A stretch of DNA of 49,518 bases from an uncultured beta proteobacterium. GTDB lineage: Bacteria; Pseudomonadota; Gammaproteobacteria; Burkholderiales; Burkholderiaceae_C. The translations under genes were made by a program, and so were the position numbers. The stretch spans positions 1 to 49,518 of the forward strand of contig CAIRBF010000444.1 of the NCBI GenBank assembly GCA_903876715.1. The letters run 5' to 3'. The notes under the pieces were generated by a model. The model was not told where the DNA came from. It did no database searches and saw only the letters and a list, made by a program, of their open reading frames with translations. Positions 1 to 7,939 of this stretch are shown here, piece after piece (position 1 is the first letter of the stretch; each line of letters starts with the position of its first letter).

Positions 1-482
1 GTGGTGCCGGAGAAGAAGGCGTAGGTGCCACGCTTGCGCTCGAGCAGCACGCTGCGCTGCGTGGGCACCAGTTGGTTCGCCCAGGCGGCTGCGAGTTCGG
101 GCGTGGCGCAGAGATCGCCCCACAGGTCGCCCAGGTGTTCGATGTAGGGCGGGTCGTCGTCCTGGATGGCGTCGAAGAGGCGGTCGAGCCACTTCATCCG
201 CACCGCGGCGTCCGCGGGCGCGCTGCTGATGATGGGTACCAGTTCCTGGACGGCCGAGTAGGTGGCGTTGCCCAGGGCACCCGAGGAGCTGTCGATCTGG
301 TTCAGGGCAGGGGAGAGTTTCTCCAGGAACAGGACAGCGCCCTCGGCTGCGCTGGCGGGGTCGTGGCGTGCCACGGCGCGGATTTCGGCAAGGGCTTCGT
401 GGATGCGCTCGATCGCGAGCTTGGTGCCTTTCCAACCGAAGGCGGTCCGGCGGAAGCGAGCCCGAAATACCCAGGGATGCAT
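1..482 (-). CDS. Unrecognised protein, C-terminus beyond the window
   Basis: An uninterrupted leftward reading frame begins at ATG 482 (MHPWVFRARFRR) and runs off the left edge, giving about 160 residues. I do not recognise the family. The visible part is mostly helical in character and soluble: no signal peptide, no membrane segment, no obvious catalytic motif. It contains acidic and aromatic patches such as FDAIQDDDPPYIEHLGDLWGD. It starts 17 bases after the stop of the PIN-domain gene and reads the same way, so it is probably the third gene of the antitoxin/toxin operon. Whether it belongs functionally to that pair is unknown. The frame is long, GC-rich and free of stops, which supports it as real. 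Confidence 0.7.
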   Translation of the reverse strand, partial: MHPWVFRARFRRTAFGWKGTKLAIERIHEALAEIRAVARHDPASAAEGAVLFLEKLSPALNQIDSSSGALGNATYSAVQELVPIISSAPADAAVRMKWLDRLFDAIQDDDPPYIEHLGDLWGDLCATPELAAAWANQLVPTQRSVLLERKRGTYAFFSGT

Positions 483-499
483 GAAGAATGATCTCGTCG

Positions 500-1111
500 T
501 CAAAGGCGCTCGGCGCCCTGTTGCCAGGCGTCGTGTAGGGCCGCCGCCGTCAGGCTCTGGCCGTCCGCTGCCAGTCGTTCCAGCAGCCGGTCGGGTTCGG
601 GTGCCGAGCGCAGCGTGGCGCGAAGGGCGGCGAAGGCCGAAGCGACGGCTGCGGGGTCTTGCCGGAACTGATTCAGCAGGAAGGCATCGGGCTGCTGGAC
701 TTCGATGCCCAGGGCGGCCAGCTTGCGGACGCCGAAGTCGCGGATGTTCTGGGTGACGAGGCTGACGACCTGGGTACTGGAATAGAAGTCACCGGCCAGG
801 ATGGCTGCTGCGCAGGCAGCGACGTGGGTGTCTTTGGCGCAGCGCATCGCTGCCGCCACTCCGGCGAACTGGGCCTGGACTTGCTGTGTCGGAATCTCTG
901 CTTGCGGCCAGGCAGCCCGCATGAGTTGCTCGTGGCGACGCGCCGATTCGGCGTCCGGCTTGCGGCCGGTATCGACGAGCGCCCGGCTCATCTCGTCAAG
1001 GATCAGCGGGCTCCAGTGCAGGCGGATCACTCCCTGGTAGTCGAGATGGATCAACAGGCCGCGGGTGGTGGCGCCGAACAGGGTGTCGGCGTCGGCAACG
1101 ACAGGGACCAC
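500..1111 (-). CDS. PIN-domain protein, probable VapC-like toxin
   Basis: A 203-residue protein with the features of a PIN-domain ribonuclease, the toxin class that cuts RNA with a metal held by acidic residues. The N-terminus VPVVADADTLF carries D7/D9. E40 lies in the segment ILDE, D94 in CAKDTHVA, and the closing motif VTQNIRDF (N122, D125) matches the usual PIN fourth strand. The frame stays open upstream to 1201, but that stretch overlaps the antitoxin gene. I choose GTG 1111, five bases after the antitoxin stop, because it places the first acidic residue at the normal distance from the N-terminus. The downstream 80 residues extend past the core PIN fold. Coupling to an HTH gene upstream supports a toxin-antitoxin role, but a plain RNase-like domain protein is possible. 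Confidence 0.75.
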   Translation of the reverse strand: MVPVVADADTLFGATTRGLLIHLDYQGVIRLHWSPLILDEMSRALVDTGRKPDAESARRHEQLMRAAWPQAEIPTQQVQAQFAGVAAAMRCAKDTHVAACAAAILAGDFYSSTQVVSLVTQNIRDFGVRKLAALGIEVQQPDAFLLNQFRQDPAAVASAFAALRATLRSAPEPDRLLERLAADGQSLTAAALHDAWQQGAERL

Positions 1112-1116
1112 GGATC

Positions 1117-1563
1117 TCAGCCCGCGAAGATCTCGCTGTCGAGGTCGGCACCGAGCTGGCCCAGGGCCTTGCGGCGTCGGGTCTGCTCCTGGCGGTGCCA
1201 TGCCAGGGCGGCGGATTGGAGGACACGTCGCTGGTTGCCCACTTGCTGGTGCAGTGGGATGTCACCGGCTTCGATGCGCGCCACGATGTAAGGGCGGGAG
1301 ACGCCGACCAGATCAGCCGCTTCCTGGGTGGTGAATACCGGGTCCGTTGCAGGTTCTGACTTGATGGTCGTGGGCTTTCGGGTGCTGCCGCTGATGGTCG
1401 GGTTCTGGAAGAGCTGCGCGAATTCGCTCTTGATCAGCCGCGTGGCCTGGGGTGTCAGCTTGACGTGGCGCCGCACGACCTCGACCAACGGGTCGATGTT
1501 CACCGACATGGCTGGTGGGGCGATGCGTTGCGAGGATTCGGTGGGCTTGCGGGCGGTCTTCAT
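1117..1563 (-). CDS. Excisionase-type HTH protein, probable antitoxin
   Basis: A 148-residue protein whose second half (about residues 76-125) is a MerR/excisionase-like helix-turn-helix: FTTQEAADLVGVSRPYIV followed by the wing residues of IPLHQQVGNQRRV. The first 70 residues are basic and low-complexity and may bind the toxin. The PIN gene follows after 5 bases, which is the order expected of antitoxin then toxin. ATG 1563 is taken as the start (MKTARKPTES); ATG 1509 (MSVNID) would also give the full HTH domain. A role as antitoxin and autorepressor is inferred from gene order and domain type. Confidence 0.72.
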   Translation of the reverse strand: MKTARKPTESSQRIAPPAMSVNIDPLVEVVRRHVKLTPQATRLIKSEFAQLFQNPTISGSTRKPTTIKSEPATDPVFTTQEAADLVGVSRPYIVARIEAGDIPLHQQVGNQRRVLQSAALAWHRQEQTRRRKALGQLGADLDSEIFAG

Positions 1564-1584
1564 GCAGTCGAGTTTATCTGGTTC

Positions 1585-1602
1585 ACTCGAAATAGTCGAA
1601 GT
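1585..1602 (-). promoter_or_regulatory. Imperfect inverted repeat before the antitoxin gene
   Basis: About 22 bases upstream of ATG 1563 lies ACTCGA-AATAG-TCGAAGT, whose arms are complementary apart from one extra base. It sits in the locally AT-richer stretch upstream of the HTH gene. It could be the site for autoregulation of the toxin-antitoxin operon. The rest of 1603-1811 shows no gene. Confidence 0.3.
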
Positions 1603-1811
1603 TTGCGAAACGGCGAGCAGGGTCGAAGCTGGGCGTGAACGATCTGGCGGCGGAAGGTGTGGCGTTGAGCCTTGTTGCGCAGCTGGTGCAGGTGGTGGCG
1701 CCAGGTCTCCGTGGGCCTGGGCGTGTCCCCGCTGCGCGGGGCCGGGCTGTTGCGCTGCGCGTCGAGCCGCTGTCAAAGGCCCAGCGTCTCGCCCCTGACG
1801 GGCTGCCATCG

Positions 1812-1877
1812 GTAGATGGCGTTCAGGACTTCGACCGATGCGCGCTGGACGATCTTGTCCTCCAGCGCGGGCACGCC
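1812..1877. repeat. 66-bp direct repeat, copy A (RT fragment)
   Basis: Identical to 4089-4154 except for one base (aggact here, agggct there). It encodes the reverse-transcriptase segment GVPALEDKIVQRASVE on the minus strand. Different sequence flanks the two copies, so they are independent scraps of one parental element. Confidence 0.85.
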
Positions 1878-1998
1878 CAACGGGCGCTTGCTCGCGTCGG
1901 CCTTGTCGATGCACGCCCTCCTCACGGGCTGGGGGCGGTAGCCGCCTCGGCCCAGCTGGTCCGGCAGGTTTCGAAGGTTGGCCTCCAGGTTCTCGGCC
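1812..1998 (-). pseudogene. Group II intron reverse-transcriptase remnant (copy 1)
   Basis: Leftward translation shows an N-terminal piece of a group II intron-encoded reverse transcriptase: NLEANLRNL, then GGYRPQPVRR, then SKRPLGVPALEDKIVQRA and EVLNAIY. This is the region around RT blocks 0 and 1, which normally begins a protein of 400 or more residues. The catalytic YADD block is absent, so it is a fragment. At its left it runs into an unrelated tail (RWQPVRGETLGL), and at its right it is joined in frame to an ABC-transporter ATPase fragment. Positions 1812-1877 are almost identical to 4089-4154. Confidence 0.7.
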
Positions 1999-2105
1999 CG
2001 CGGGCAGCGGGTGTGGAAGCGGCAGCCCGGCGGTGGGCCGCGGGTTCTCTGGCCCGAGGCCGCCTTGGTCGCGCCGCCGGAGATGAGCGCGTCCAGGTAG
2101 TGCCG
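1999..2105 (-). pseudogene. Oligopeptide ABC-transporter ATPase 3' remnant
   Basis: The leftward frame reads GPPPGCRFHTRCPRAE, the cysteine-bearing C-terminal motif typical of DppD/DppF/OppD-type ATPases (compare the intact genes at 43-45 kb in this window). The preceding residues, YLDALISGGATKAASG, are degenerate. No Walker motifs are present, so the ATP-binding core is missing. The fragment is fused directly to the reverse-transcriptase remnant downstream, showing that a rearrangement joined two unrelated genes. Confidence 0.55.
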
Positions 2106-2249
2106 ACGCCACGGCCGTGGTTCATGCGGGCACTCCGGTGACCGCCGACCCTCCATCGGCATCCCCCATCGTAGTGATCCACGCGGGGGTGGGCAGGCCC
2201 GGCGATCCGAGCGACGCTGTGCGCTTCCGGACTGCGCCGCACCCCGACC

Positions 2250-2444
2250 ATGTCGAACGCCCGCCGGCGGCCTGCCCGCGCGGGATCTTGCGCGGCGCGG
2301 CCCGCCCACCCTCGCCCGTTCCACTACGAGCGCCACCGCCCCGAGCAGACCACGCTGTACCGCCTGGTGCAGCAGCACGCGGCCCACTTCATCGCCCACA
2401 CCGAGGCCAGCACCGGCGTTGAGTCGCCCCGGTTCATCAAAGCT
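2250..2444 (+). pseudogene. IS91-family transposase, 5' remnant
   Basis: Beginning at ATG 2250, the frame reads a short basic leader and then ERHRPEQTTLYRLVQQH and FIAHTEAS, the known N-terminus of IS91-family rolling-circle (Y1 HUH) transposases. Those proteins normally continue with a zinc-finger and the HUH/tyrosine catalytic region, which is missing here. The homology stops at FIK, exactly where the ~215-bp repeat begins at 2445. The matching C-terminal piece of such a transposase lies at 4154-4437. Confidence 0.72.
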
Positions 2445-2663
2445 GAGCCCGGACACAAGCAGTCCAGTGGACTGCTTGTGCCTGGCGATGGGCCGGGCCA
2501 CTGGCCCGGCGCGCCCTGCAAGGGGCCCCGGGGCCGGGCGCGCGAGACGGGTGAGGCCTGGGTGCACTGAGCCCGGACCTGGTGGAGCGGGGCTTCAGGC
2601 GACTGCCCAAGCGCACCGCACCCACCGAAGGCACATCGAGGCCTTGAGGTGTGACCTGAATCG
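2445..2663. repeat. ~215-bp palindrome-rich repeat, copy 1
   Basis: Starts GAGCCCGGACACAAGCAG and aligns at roughly 95% with 4438-4651. Inside are a 12-bp inverted repeat around one base (ACAAGCAGTCCA-G-TGGACTGCTTGT) and a second one (GCCGGGCCA-C-TGGCCCGGC), then the block GGGGCCCC. It has no convincing coding content. Both copies abut a broken end of an IS91-family transposase, which suggests either an end of that element or a small separate mobile repeat. Confidence 0.8.
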
Positions 2664-2978
2664 GCCCGGGCTGGGCGTCATCGGGCGGGCCGGGCTTGCT
2701 GCGACGTGGGCTGGCGTGGGTGGTGTGTTCCCAGTGCGGGTTCTCGTGCGCGGTATGGGCGTTCACTCAAGCGGCTCACGGGCCCTCAGGCCAGGGTGAC
2801 CCCCTCCGCTCATGTCCTCCGGGGTCGGCCTGGAGGCCGATCCCTCCCCCTTGACTTCGCGGCGGGGCGCGCCCTGTCCCGCCGGGCTCGCCGTGGTGCA
2901 GGCTTGCGCGGGCATGACCGGCCCCCACTGCGCAAGAACCGGATCGCCACCGCCTGCCGCCTCTGCCACACTGCGCTG
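2664..2978. other. Non-coding stretch before the ada-like gene
   Basis: About 315 bases with no gene I can support on either strand. Open frames here have no recognisable protein features. The region carries the upstream signals of the ada-like gene, but I could not identify a clear promoter or an Ada box. Confidence 0.45.
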
Positions 2979-3860
2979 GTGCTGCCTGACGACCCCAGCC
3001 TCGACGAACACGCCCGCCACTACGCCACCGTGGCGCGGGCCATCGCCTACCTGCGCGCGCACGCCGTGCGCCAGCCCGGGCTGGAGGAACTGGCCGCCGC
3101 GGTGCACCTGAGCCCCGCGCATCTGCAGCGCGTGTTCGCGCGTTGGGCCGGGATTTCCCCCAAGCGCTTCCTGCAGGTGCTGACGAAGGACAGCGCGCTG
3201 CAGCGCCTGCGCGCCTCGGCCAGCGTTCTGCAGGCGGCCTGCGAAGTGGGGCTGGGCAGCACCAGCCGGCTGCACGATCTCATCGTCAGCAGCGAGGCCA
3301 TGACGCCGGGCGAGCTGAAGTCCGGCGGACGTGGCCTGGACATCGGCTGGGGGTTCGGGCCCACGCCCTTCGGCACCGCCTTCGTTGCCTGGACGCCGCG
3401 CGGGGTGTGCCAGCTCGACTTCGTTGATGAGGCCGCTGCAGCCCCGACATCGACGCTGGGCACGCGATGGCCCCAGGCCGCCTTCGCGCGCGACGACGCG
3501 CAGGCCGTCGCCCTACTCGCCCGCGTGTTCCCGGCCACACCCACGCGCGGCACGGTGCACTTGGTGCTGCGCGGCACGAACTTCCAGATCCAGGTCTGGC
3601 AGGCGATGCTGCGTACGCGGCCGGGCCAGGTGCTCAGCTACACCGACCTCGCGCAGGCCGTCGGCGCGCCGCGCGCGCAGCGCGCCGTGGGCAGCGCGCT
3701 GGGGGCGAACACGATTGCCTGGCTCATTCCCTGCCATCGCGTCATCCGTGACAGCGGCGAGATCTCGAACTACCGCTGGGGGCCGCAGCGCAAGGCTGCG
3801 ATGCTGGGCTGGGAGGCGGCGCGCGCCGGCTCCCATGACTCTGGGAGTCCTCAGTCGTAG
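2979..3860 (+). CDS. ada: Ada-like HTH / O6-alkylguanine-DNA methyltransferase
   Basis: A 293-residue protein joining an AraC-type HTH (about residues 15-105, with LEELAAAVHLSPAHLQRVF) to a methylated-DNA-protein cysteine methyltransferase domain (about 180-285). The active-site motif IPCHRV places the acceptor cysteine at residue 252. This class removes methyl groups from O6-methylguanine irreversibly. It lacks the N-terminal zinc domain of E. coli Ada that repairs phosphotriesters and switches on the response. The frame is open further upstream, but the protein similarity begins near LPDDPSLDEHARHY, so GTG 2979 is the best start. Its last 10 bases overlap a leftward ABC-ATPase scrap. The last ~340 bases are repeated at 15674-16013. 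Confidence 0.88.
   Translation: MLPDDPSLDEHARHYATVARAIAYLRAHAVRQPGLEELAAAVHLSPAHLQRVFARWAGISPKRFLQVLTKDSALQRLRASASVLQAACEVGLGSTSRLHDLIVSSEAMTPGELKSGGRGLDIGWGFGPTPFGTAFVAWTPRGVCQLDFVDEAAAAPTSTLGTRWPQAAFARDDAQAVALLARVFPATPTRGTVHLVLRGTNFQIQVWQAMLRTRPGQVLSYTDLAQAVGAPRAQRAVGSALGANTIAWLIPCHRVIRDSGEISNYRWGPQRKAAMLGWEAARAGSHDSGSPQS
3484..3823 (+). repeat. ~340-bp duplication, copy A (ada 3' part)
   Basis: Aligns without gaps to 15674-16013 at a constant offset of 12,190 bases, with only scattered mismatches. It covers the methyltransferase catalytic domain. The sequence outside these bounds differs, so this is a partial gene duplication that brackets the mobile-element and sugar-acid region. Confidence 0.85.
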
Positions 3861-4034
3861 GTCACCATGCGCGCCGCCGCCTCGCGGTCGTAGCCGCGCG
3901 AGGACAGCAGGATCTGGCGCGTGTAGGGCTCGCGCGGGTCCTCGCGCCGCAGCGTGGCCACGTCCATCTCCTCGACGACGAGGCCGCGGTTCATCACCGC
4001 GAGCCGGTCGCACATGTGGGCCACCACGGCCGTT
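3851..4034 (-). pseudogene. Peptide ABC-transporter ATPase 3' remnant
   Basis: The leftward frame reads VVAHMCDRLAVMNRGLVVEE, then REDPREPYTRQILLSSRGYD, ending at TGA 3851-3853. This is the segment after the Walker B/switch region of a Dpp/Opp-type ATPase (normally followed by a loading-zone sequence like HPYTR). The N-terminal three quarters, with Walker A and the signature motif, is gone. It is joined upstream to a reverse-transcriptase fragment, and its end overlaps the end of the ada-like gene. Confidence 0.65.
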
Positions 4035-4154
4035 GTGCGCGCTCCAGCCCAGCCTGAAGCCGTAGCTGAAGCCTTTGAAGTCAGCGTCGTAGATGGCGTT
4101 CAGGGCTTCGACCGATGCGCGCTGGACGATCTTGTCCTCCAGCGCGGGCACGCC
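4035..4154 (-). pseudogene. Group II intron reverse-transcriptase remnant (copy 2)
   Basis: The leftward frame gives GVPALEDKIVQRASVEALNA followed by IYDADFKGFSYGFRLGWS, the RT block 1-2 region of group II intron proteins (family consensus FLGFSYGFRPGRS). Only about 40 residues survive. It begins at the exact base (4154) where IS91-family coding sequence starts on the other strand, and ends where the ABC-ATPase scrap starts. Confidence 0.72.
4089..4154. repeat. 66-bp direct repeat, copy B (RT fragment)
   Basis: Second copy of the 66-bp sequence at 1812-1877, with one mismatch. Here it is fused to IS91-family transposase sequence rather than to more reverse transcriptase. Confidence 0.85.
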
Positions 4155-4437
4155 TGGCCCCGAACGCCAAACTGCGCCCGCTGGTGGTACCGCAGCCCCT
4201 TCCCGCACAAGCACAGACCTCTGCTGAGGCGGCAGACACAGAAGGCTGCAAGACCTAGACGGTTCAGGCCCGGCTGCACCGCATCAGTTGGGCGCGGTTG
4301 CTCAAGCGCGTGTTTGACATCGACACGGAGCGGTGCCCGAACTGTGGCGACGGAGAACTGAAGATCATCGCGGCCATCCTTGAGCGGCCGGCGATCGAAA
4401 AGATCCTGAGCCACCTCGGACTGGATCCACAGCCGCC
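4154..4437 (+). pseudogene. IS91-family transposase, 3' remnant with amber codon
   Basis: Rightward translation starts inside the gene with LAPNAKLRPLVVPQP and continues to RLHRISWARLLKRVFDIDTE, CPNCGDGELKIIAAILERP and IEKILSHLGL, the typical C-terminus of IS91-family transposases. An in-frame TAG interrupts it after GCKT (near 4257). The N-terminal and catalytic regions are absent. The sequence ends precisely at the start of the second ~215-bp repeat. Together with 2250-2444 this could be the two ends of one broken element or two different copies. Confidence 0.78.
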
Positions 4438-4651
4438 GAGCCCGGACACAAGCAGTCCAGTGGACTGCTTGTGCCTGGCGAAGGGCCGGGCCACTGGTCC
4501 GGCGCGCCCTGCAAGGGGCCCCGGGACCGGGCGCGCGAGACGGGTGAGGCCTGGGTGCACTGAGCCCGGACCTGGTGGATCGGGGCTTCAGGCGACTGTC
4601 CAAGCGCATCGCACCCACCGAAGGCACATCGAGGCTGTGACGTGTGACCCG
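4438..4651. repeat. ~215-bp palindrome-rich repeat, copy 2
   Basis: Second copy of the repeat at 2445-2663, same orientation, with about ten substitutions. It directly follows the 3' remnant of the IS91-family transposase, a place where the replication-origin end of such elements would be expected. The 285 bases from 4652 to 4936 hold no gene I can support. Confidence 0.8.
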
Positions 4652-5179
4652 ACCGGGGTGGGGCTGCCCGCCTCAAGTGTCACCACGCTGGCGGGCGGCC
4701 TCAGGACCCGTGTGAACCCGGGCGCGCGACCGTGCGGGCGGCGCGCGACGTGTCGGGCTGAGCCTCGAGGCGTCTTGTCTGGCCGTGGATGGATGGGCGG
4801 GGCCTGCGAGACCTCGGATCAAGCGGCGCTGTCGGGTTTACTCCGGGGCCTGTCGGCTTGAAGAGGGCGGTTGAATTTTCTATGCTCCGCGGCCCATCTG
4901 GGCGAGTGATCGCGCTGCCGGCCCGATCCTGCCGCCTCAGGTGATGACGCCGAGCTGCTACGGCACGAACTCCTGCTGGCCGTAGCCGTGCTGCTCGCTG
5001 CGCGAGCGCTTGCCCGAGGCGGTGCCCAGCATCAGCTGGAACAGCTCGGAGCCGAGCGCCCCGATCGTCCTGGAGCCGTCGAGCACCTCGCCGCAGTTCA
5101 CGTCCATGTCGTTGGTCTGCGCCTTCCAGAGCGCGGTGTTGGTGGCGATCTTGAGCGACGGCGAGGGCGTGCAACCGTA

Positions 5180-5187
5180 GGCCGAAC
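5180..5187. repeat. 8-bp target-site duplication, left
   Basis: GGCCGAAC immediately left of the IS256-family element; the same 8 bases follow it at 6639-6646. IS256-family elements usually duplicate 8 or 9 bases. Confidence 0.9.
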
Positions 5188-6638
5188 GAGCCTGTCCGGA
5201 ATTTTGTGTGCGAGGCATAGCATGACCAGAAGGAGCATGTATGCCGAGCAGGAAGACGACGAAGGCGGCGCTGGCCGCAGTGGCGGCGATGCCGCCGATC
5301 CCTAAAGACATCATTGACCAGTTCGTCACCGGGCCGATGAGCGCGGAGTCGGTGGAGTCGATTTCCCTGGCCTTCAAGAAGGCGCTGATCGAGCGGGCGC
5401 TGGGCGCCGAGCTGTCGCACCACCTGGGCTACCGGCCGGGTGCGGACAAGCCCGAGGACAGCAGCAACCACCGCAACGGTGCCAGCGCCAAGACGGTGTT
5501 GACCGGGGACGGTCCGCTGCGCATTGAAGTACCGCGCGACCGGCAGGGCAGTTTCGAGCCACTGCTCATCGCCAAGCACGAGCGCCGCTTCAGCGGCTTC
5601 GACGACAAGATCGTGGCCATGTATGCGCGCGGCATGACGGTGCGCGAGATCCAAGCCTTCCTGGCCGAGCAGTACGGCACCGAGGTCGCGCCGGACTTCA
5701 TCAGCAGCGTCACCGACGCGGTGATGACCGAGGTCACCGCCTGGTAGGCCAGGCCGCTTGATCCGATGTACCCGGTGGTCTTCTTCGACGCCCTGCGGGT
5801 CAAGATCCGCGAGGACGCGGTCGTTCGCAACAAGGCGATCTATCTGGCGCTGGGCATCCTGCCCGATGGCACGCGCGACATCCTGGGCCTATGGATCGAG
5901 GGCACCGAGGGGGCGAAGTTCTGGATGAAGGTCTTCAACGACCTGAAGACCCGTGGCGTGGCCGACATCCTGATTGCCGTCACCGATGGACTCAAGGGCA
6001 TGGCCGAGGCGCTGGGCGCGGTGTTCCCGGCCACCACGCTGCAGACCTGCATCGTGCATCTGATCCGCAACAGCCTGGACTACGCCAGTTGGAAGGACCG
6101 CCGGGCGCTGGCAGCAGCGCTCAAGGCGATCTACACCGCCCCCAGTGCCGAGGCCGCGCTGGGCGAACTGGATGCCTTCGAGCAAGGCGACTGGGGCCGG
6201 CGCTTCCCCACCGTGGTGGCCTCCTGGCGCCGGGCTTGGGACAAGGTGATCCCGTTCTTCGCGTTCCCGCCGGCCGTGCGCAAGGTGGTCTACACGACCA
6301 ACGCCATCGAGAGCATCAATGCGCGGCTGCGCAAGATCATCAAGACCCGCGGGCACTTCCCCAGCGACGACGCGGCGTCCAAGCTGATCTGGCTGGCGCT
6401 GCGCAACATCACCGCTGACTGGGGCAACGCGGCGCAGGACTGGAAGACGGCGATGAACCAGTTCGCGATACTCTATGAGGATCGATTCACGCGGGGCGCG
6501 CACGGCCCCGGCTGATCGTGGGGTTGAACCATGAATACATGGCTCAACCGGGGCGCCTCCGGCGGCCTGGCAGGGGCCTGAAGATCATCAAGAGTCAATT
6601 CAGCAAACCGCCTCACACACAGAAATCCGGACACTCCC
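5188..6638 (+). mobile_element. IS256-family insertion sequence, 1451 bp
   Basis: The ends are imperfect inverted repeats: GAGCCTGTCCGGAATTTTG on the left and GGGAGTGTCCGGATTTCTG on the right (reverse complement), matching at 23 of the first 29 bases. GGCCGAAC is duplicated on both sides. Length and single transposase gene fit the family. The element lies in the opposite orientation to the dehydratase gene it breaks. Its transposase carries an internal amber codon, so it is probably immobile unless helped by another copy. Confidence 0.93.
5241..6515 (+). pseudogene. IS256-family (mutator-type) transposase with amber stop
   Basis: Starts at ATG 5241 behind an AGGAG site. The first piece (168 residues) includes SSNHRNGASAKTV and KHERRFSGFDDKIVAMYARG, and ends in TEVTAW at TAG 5745-5747. 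The same frame continues ARPLDPMYPVVFFDALRVKI; the family has glutamine at this position, so CAG has become TAG. The second piece carries the DDE residues: D in FFDALRVK, D in VTDGLKGM and E in TTNAIESINARLRK. Reading through the stop gives about 424 residues, the usual length. Translation could in principle restart at ATG 5766, but that product would lack the DNA-binding half. Confidence 0.9.
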
Positions 6639-6646
6639 GGCCGAAC
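6639..6646. repeat. 8-bp target-site duplication, right
   Basis: Second GGCCGAAC, directly after the right inverted repeat of the IS256-family element. In the dehydratase frame it encodes the end of GRGSA. Confidence 0.9.
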
Positions 6647-7939
6647 CGCGTCCCGTGGTGAAGCAGATCACGTTCGCGCCGCCGGCGACCTGGCCGGTCG
6701 CCGACACCGGGTCGTAGCCGGGCGTATCCATGAACACCAAACCATGCGCGCGCACCGGTTCGGCGTACTCGTAGACCTCGACCAGGTTGGTCGAGCCCGC
6801 CTTGGCGATTCCGCCAAGTGATTTCTCCAGCACGGTGGTCAGGCCGCCGGTCTTGTTGCCGGCGCTGGGGTTGTTGTCCATGCTCGCGCCGTTGCGGGCG
6901 CAGTGCGCTTCCCACCAGCGGATCCGTTCCACCAGCTTGCGGCCGATTTCGGGTGTCTGCGCGCGCCGCATGAGCAGATGTTCCGCGCCGTAGATCTCGG
7001 GCGTCTCGGAAAGGACCGCTGTGCTACCCTGAGCGACCAGCAGGTCCACCGCAGCGCCCAGCACCAGGTCGGCCGAAATGCCGAAGTAACTGTCCGAGCC
7101 GCCGCACTGCAGGCCCACGGTGAGCAGGCGCGCGGGCACCGGCTCGCAACGGGCCTTATCGGCCTCGGGCAGCGTATGCTCGACGAGCTCGATGCCGCGC
7201 GCGATCGCCCCGGTCGTGCCACCGCTGTCCTGGATCGTGAAGGCACGCAACCGGTGGCTGTCCTCGAGCCCCTGGGTCGCTAGCAGTTTCGGAATCTGAT
7301 TGGTTTCGCAGCCCAGGCCGACCACCAGCACGCTGGCGAAGTTGGGATGACAGGCGTAGCCGCCCAGCGTGCGCTACAAAACGGCGAGATCCTCGCCCTC
7401 CGAGTCGACCGCGCAGCCCGAGTCATGGGTCAGGGCGACCACGCCGTCTACGTTTGGGTAGCACGCGAGCGCCTCGGGGTGAACGTCGCGGCTGTAGCGA
7501 TCGGCGATGGCGCGCCCCAAGGTGGCCGAGCAGTTCACCGAGGTGAGGATGCCGATGTAGTTGCGCGTGGCCACGCGGCCATCGGGCCGCACGATGCCAT
7601 CGAACGTCACCTGCGCGGCGGGGCTGGGCGTCTGGCACGTTTCCTCGGCGAGCGCATAGTCACGTGCGAAGTCGCCGACGATCAGATTGTGCGTGTGCAC
7701 GTGCTGGCCGCGCGCGATGGGCCGGCTCGTGAAGCCGATCACCTGGCTGTAGCGGCGAACGGCCTGGCCTTGCGCGATGGCGCGGGTGGCGATCTTGTGG
7801 CCTGGCGGGATCAGCCCGGCCACCGTCAAATCCTCGCTTTCGACCCGTGCGCCGGCGATGAGCTGATCGAGCGTGATGATCACGTCGTCTTCCGGGTGCA
7901 GCTGGATGACGCGCGGCGAACCCGCTCGCGTGGAGTCCA

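Noticed and set aside
2706-2978. N-terminal extension of the ada-like protein carrying an Ada zinc domain
   Set aside because: No arrangement of the four zinc cysteines or the phosphotriester-repair motif is present; only the HTH and methyltransferase parts are supported.
4154-7376. Possible amber (TAG) recoding, since four broken genes carry in-frame TAG only
   Set aside because: Expected residues at the TAGs differ (Trp and Gln), all lie in mobile or decaying genes, and intact genes such as the system 1 binding protein end with TAG.
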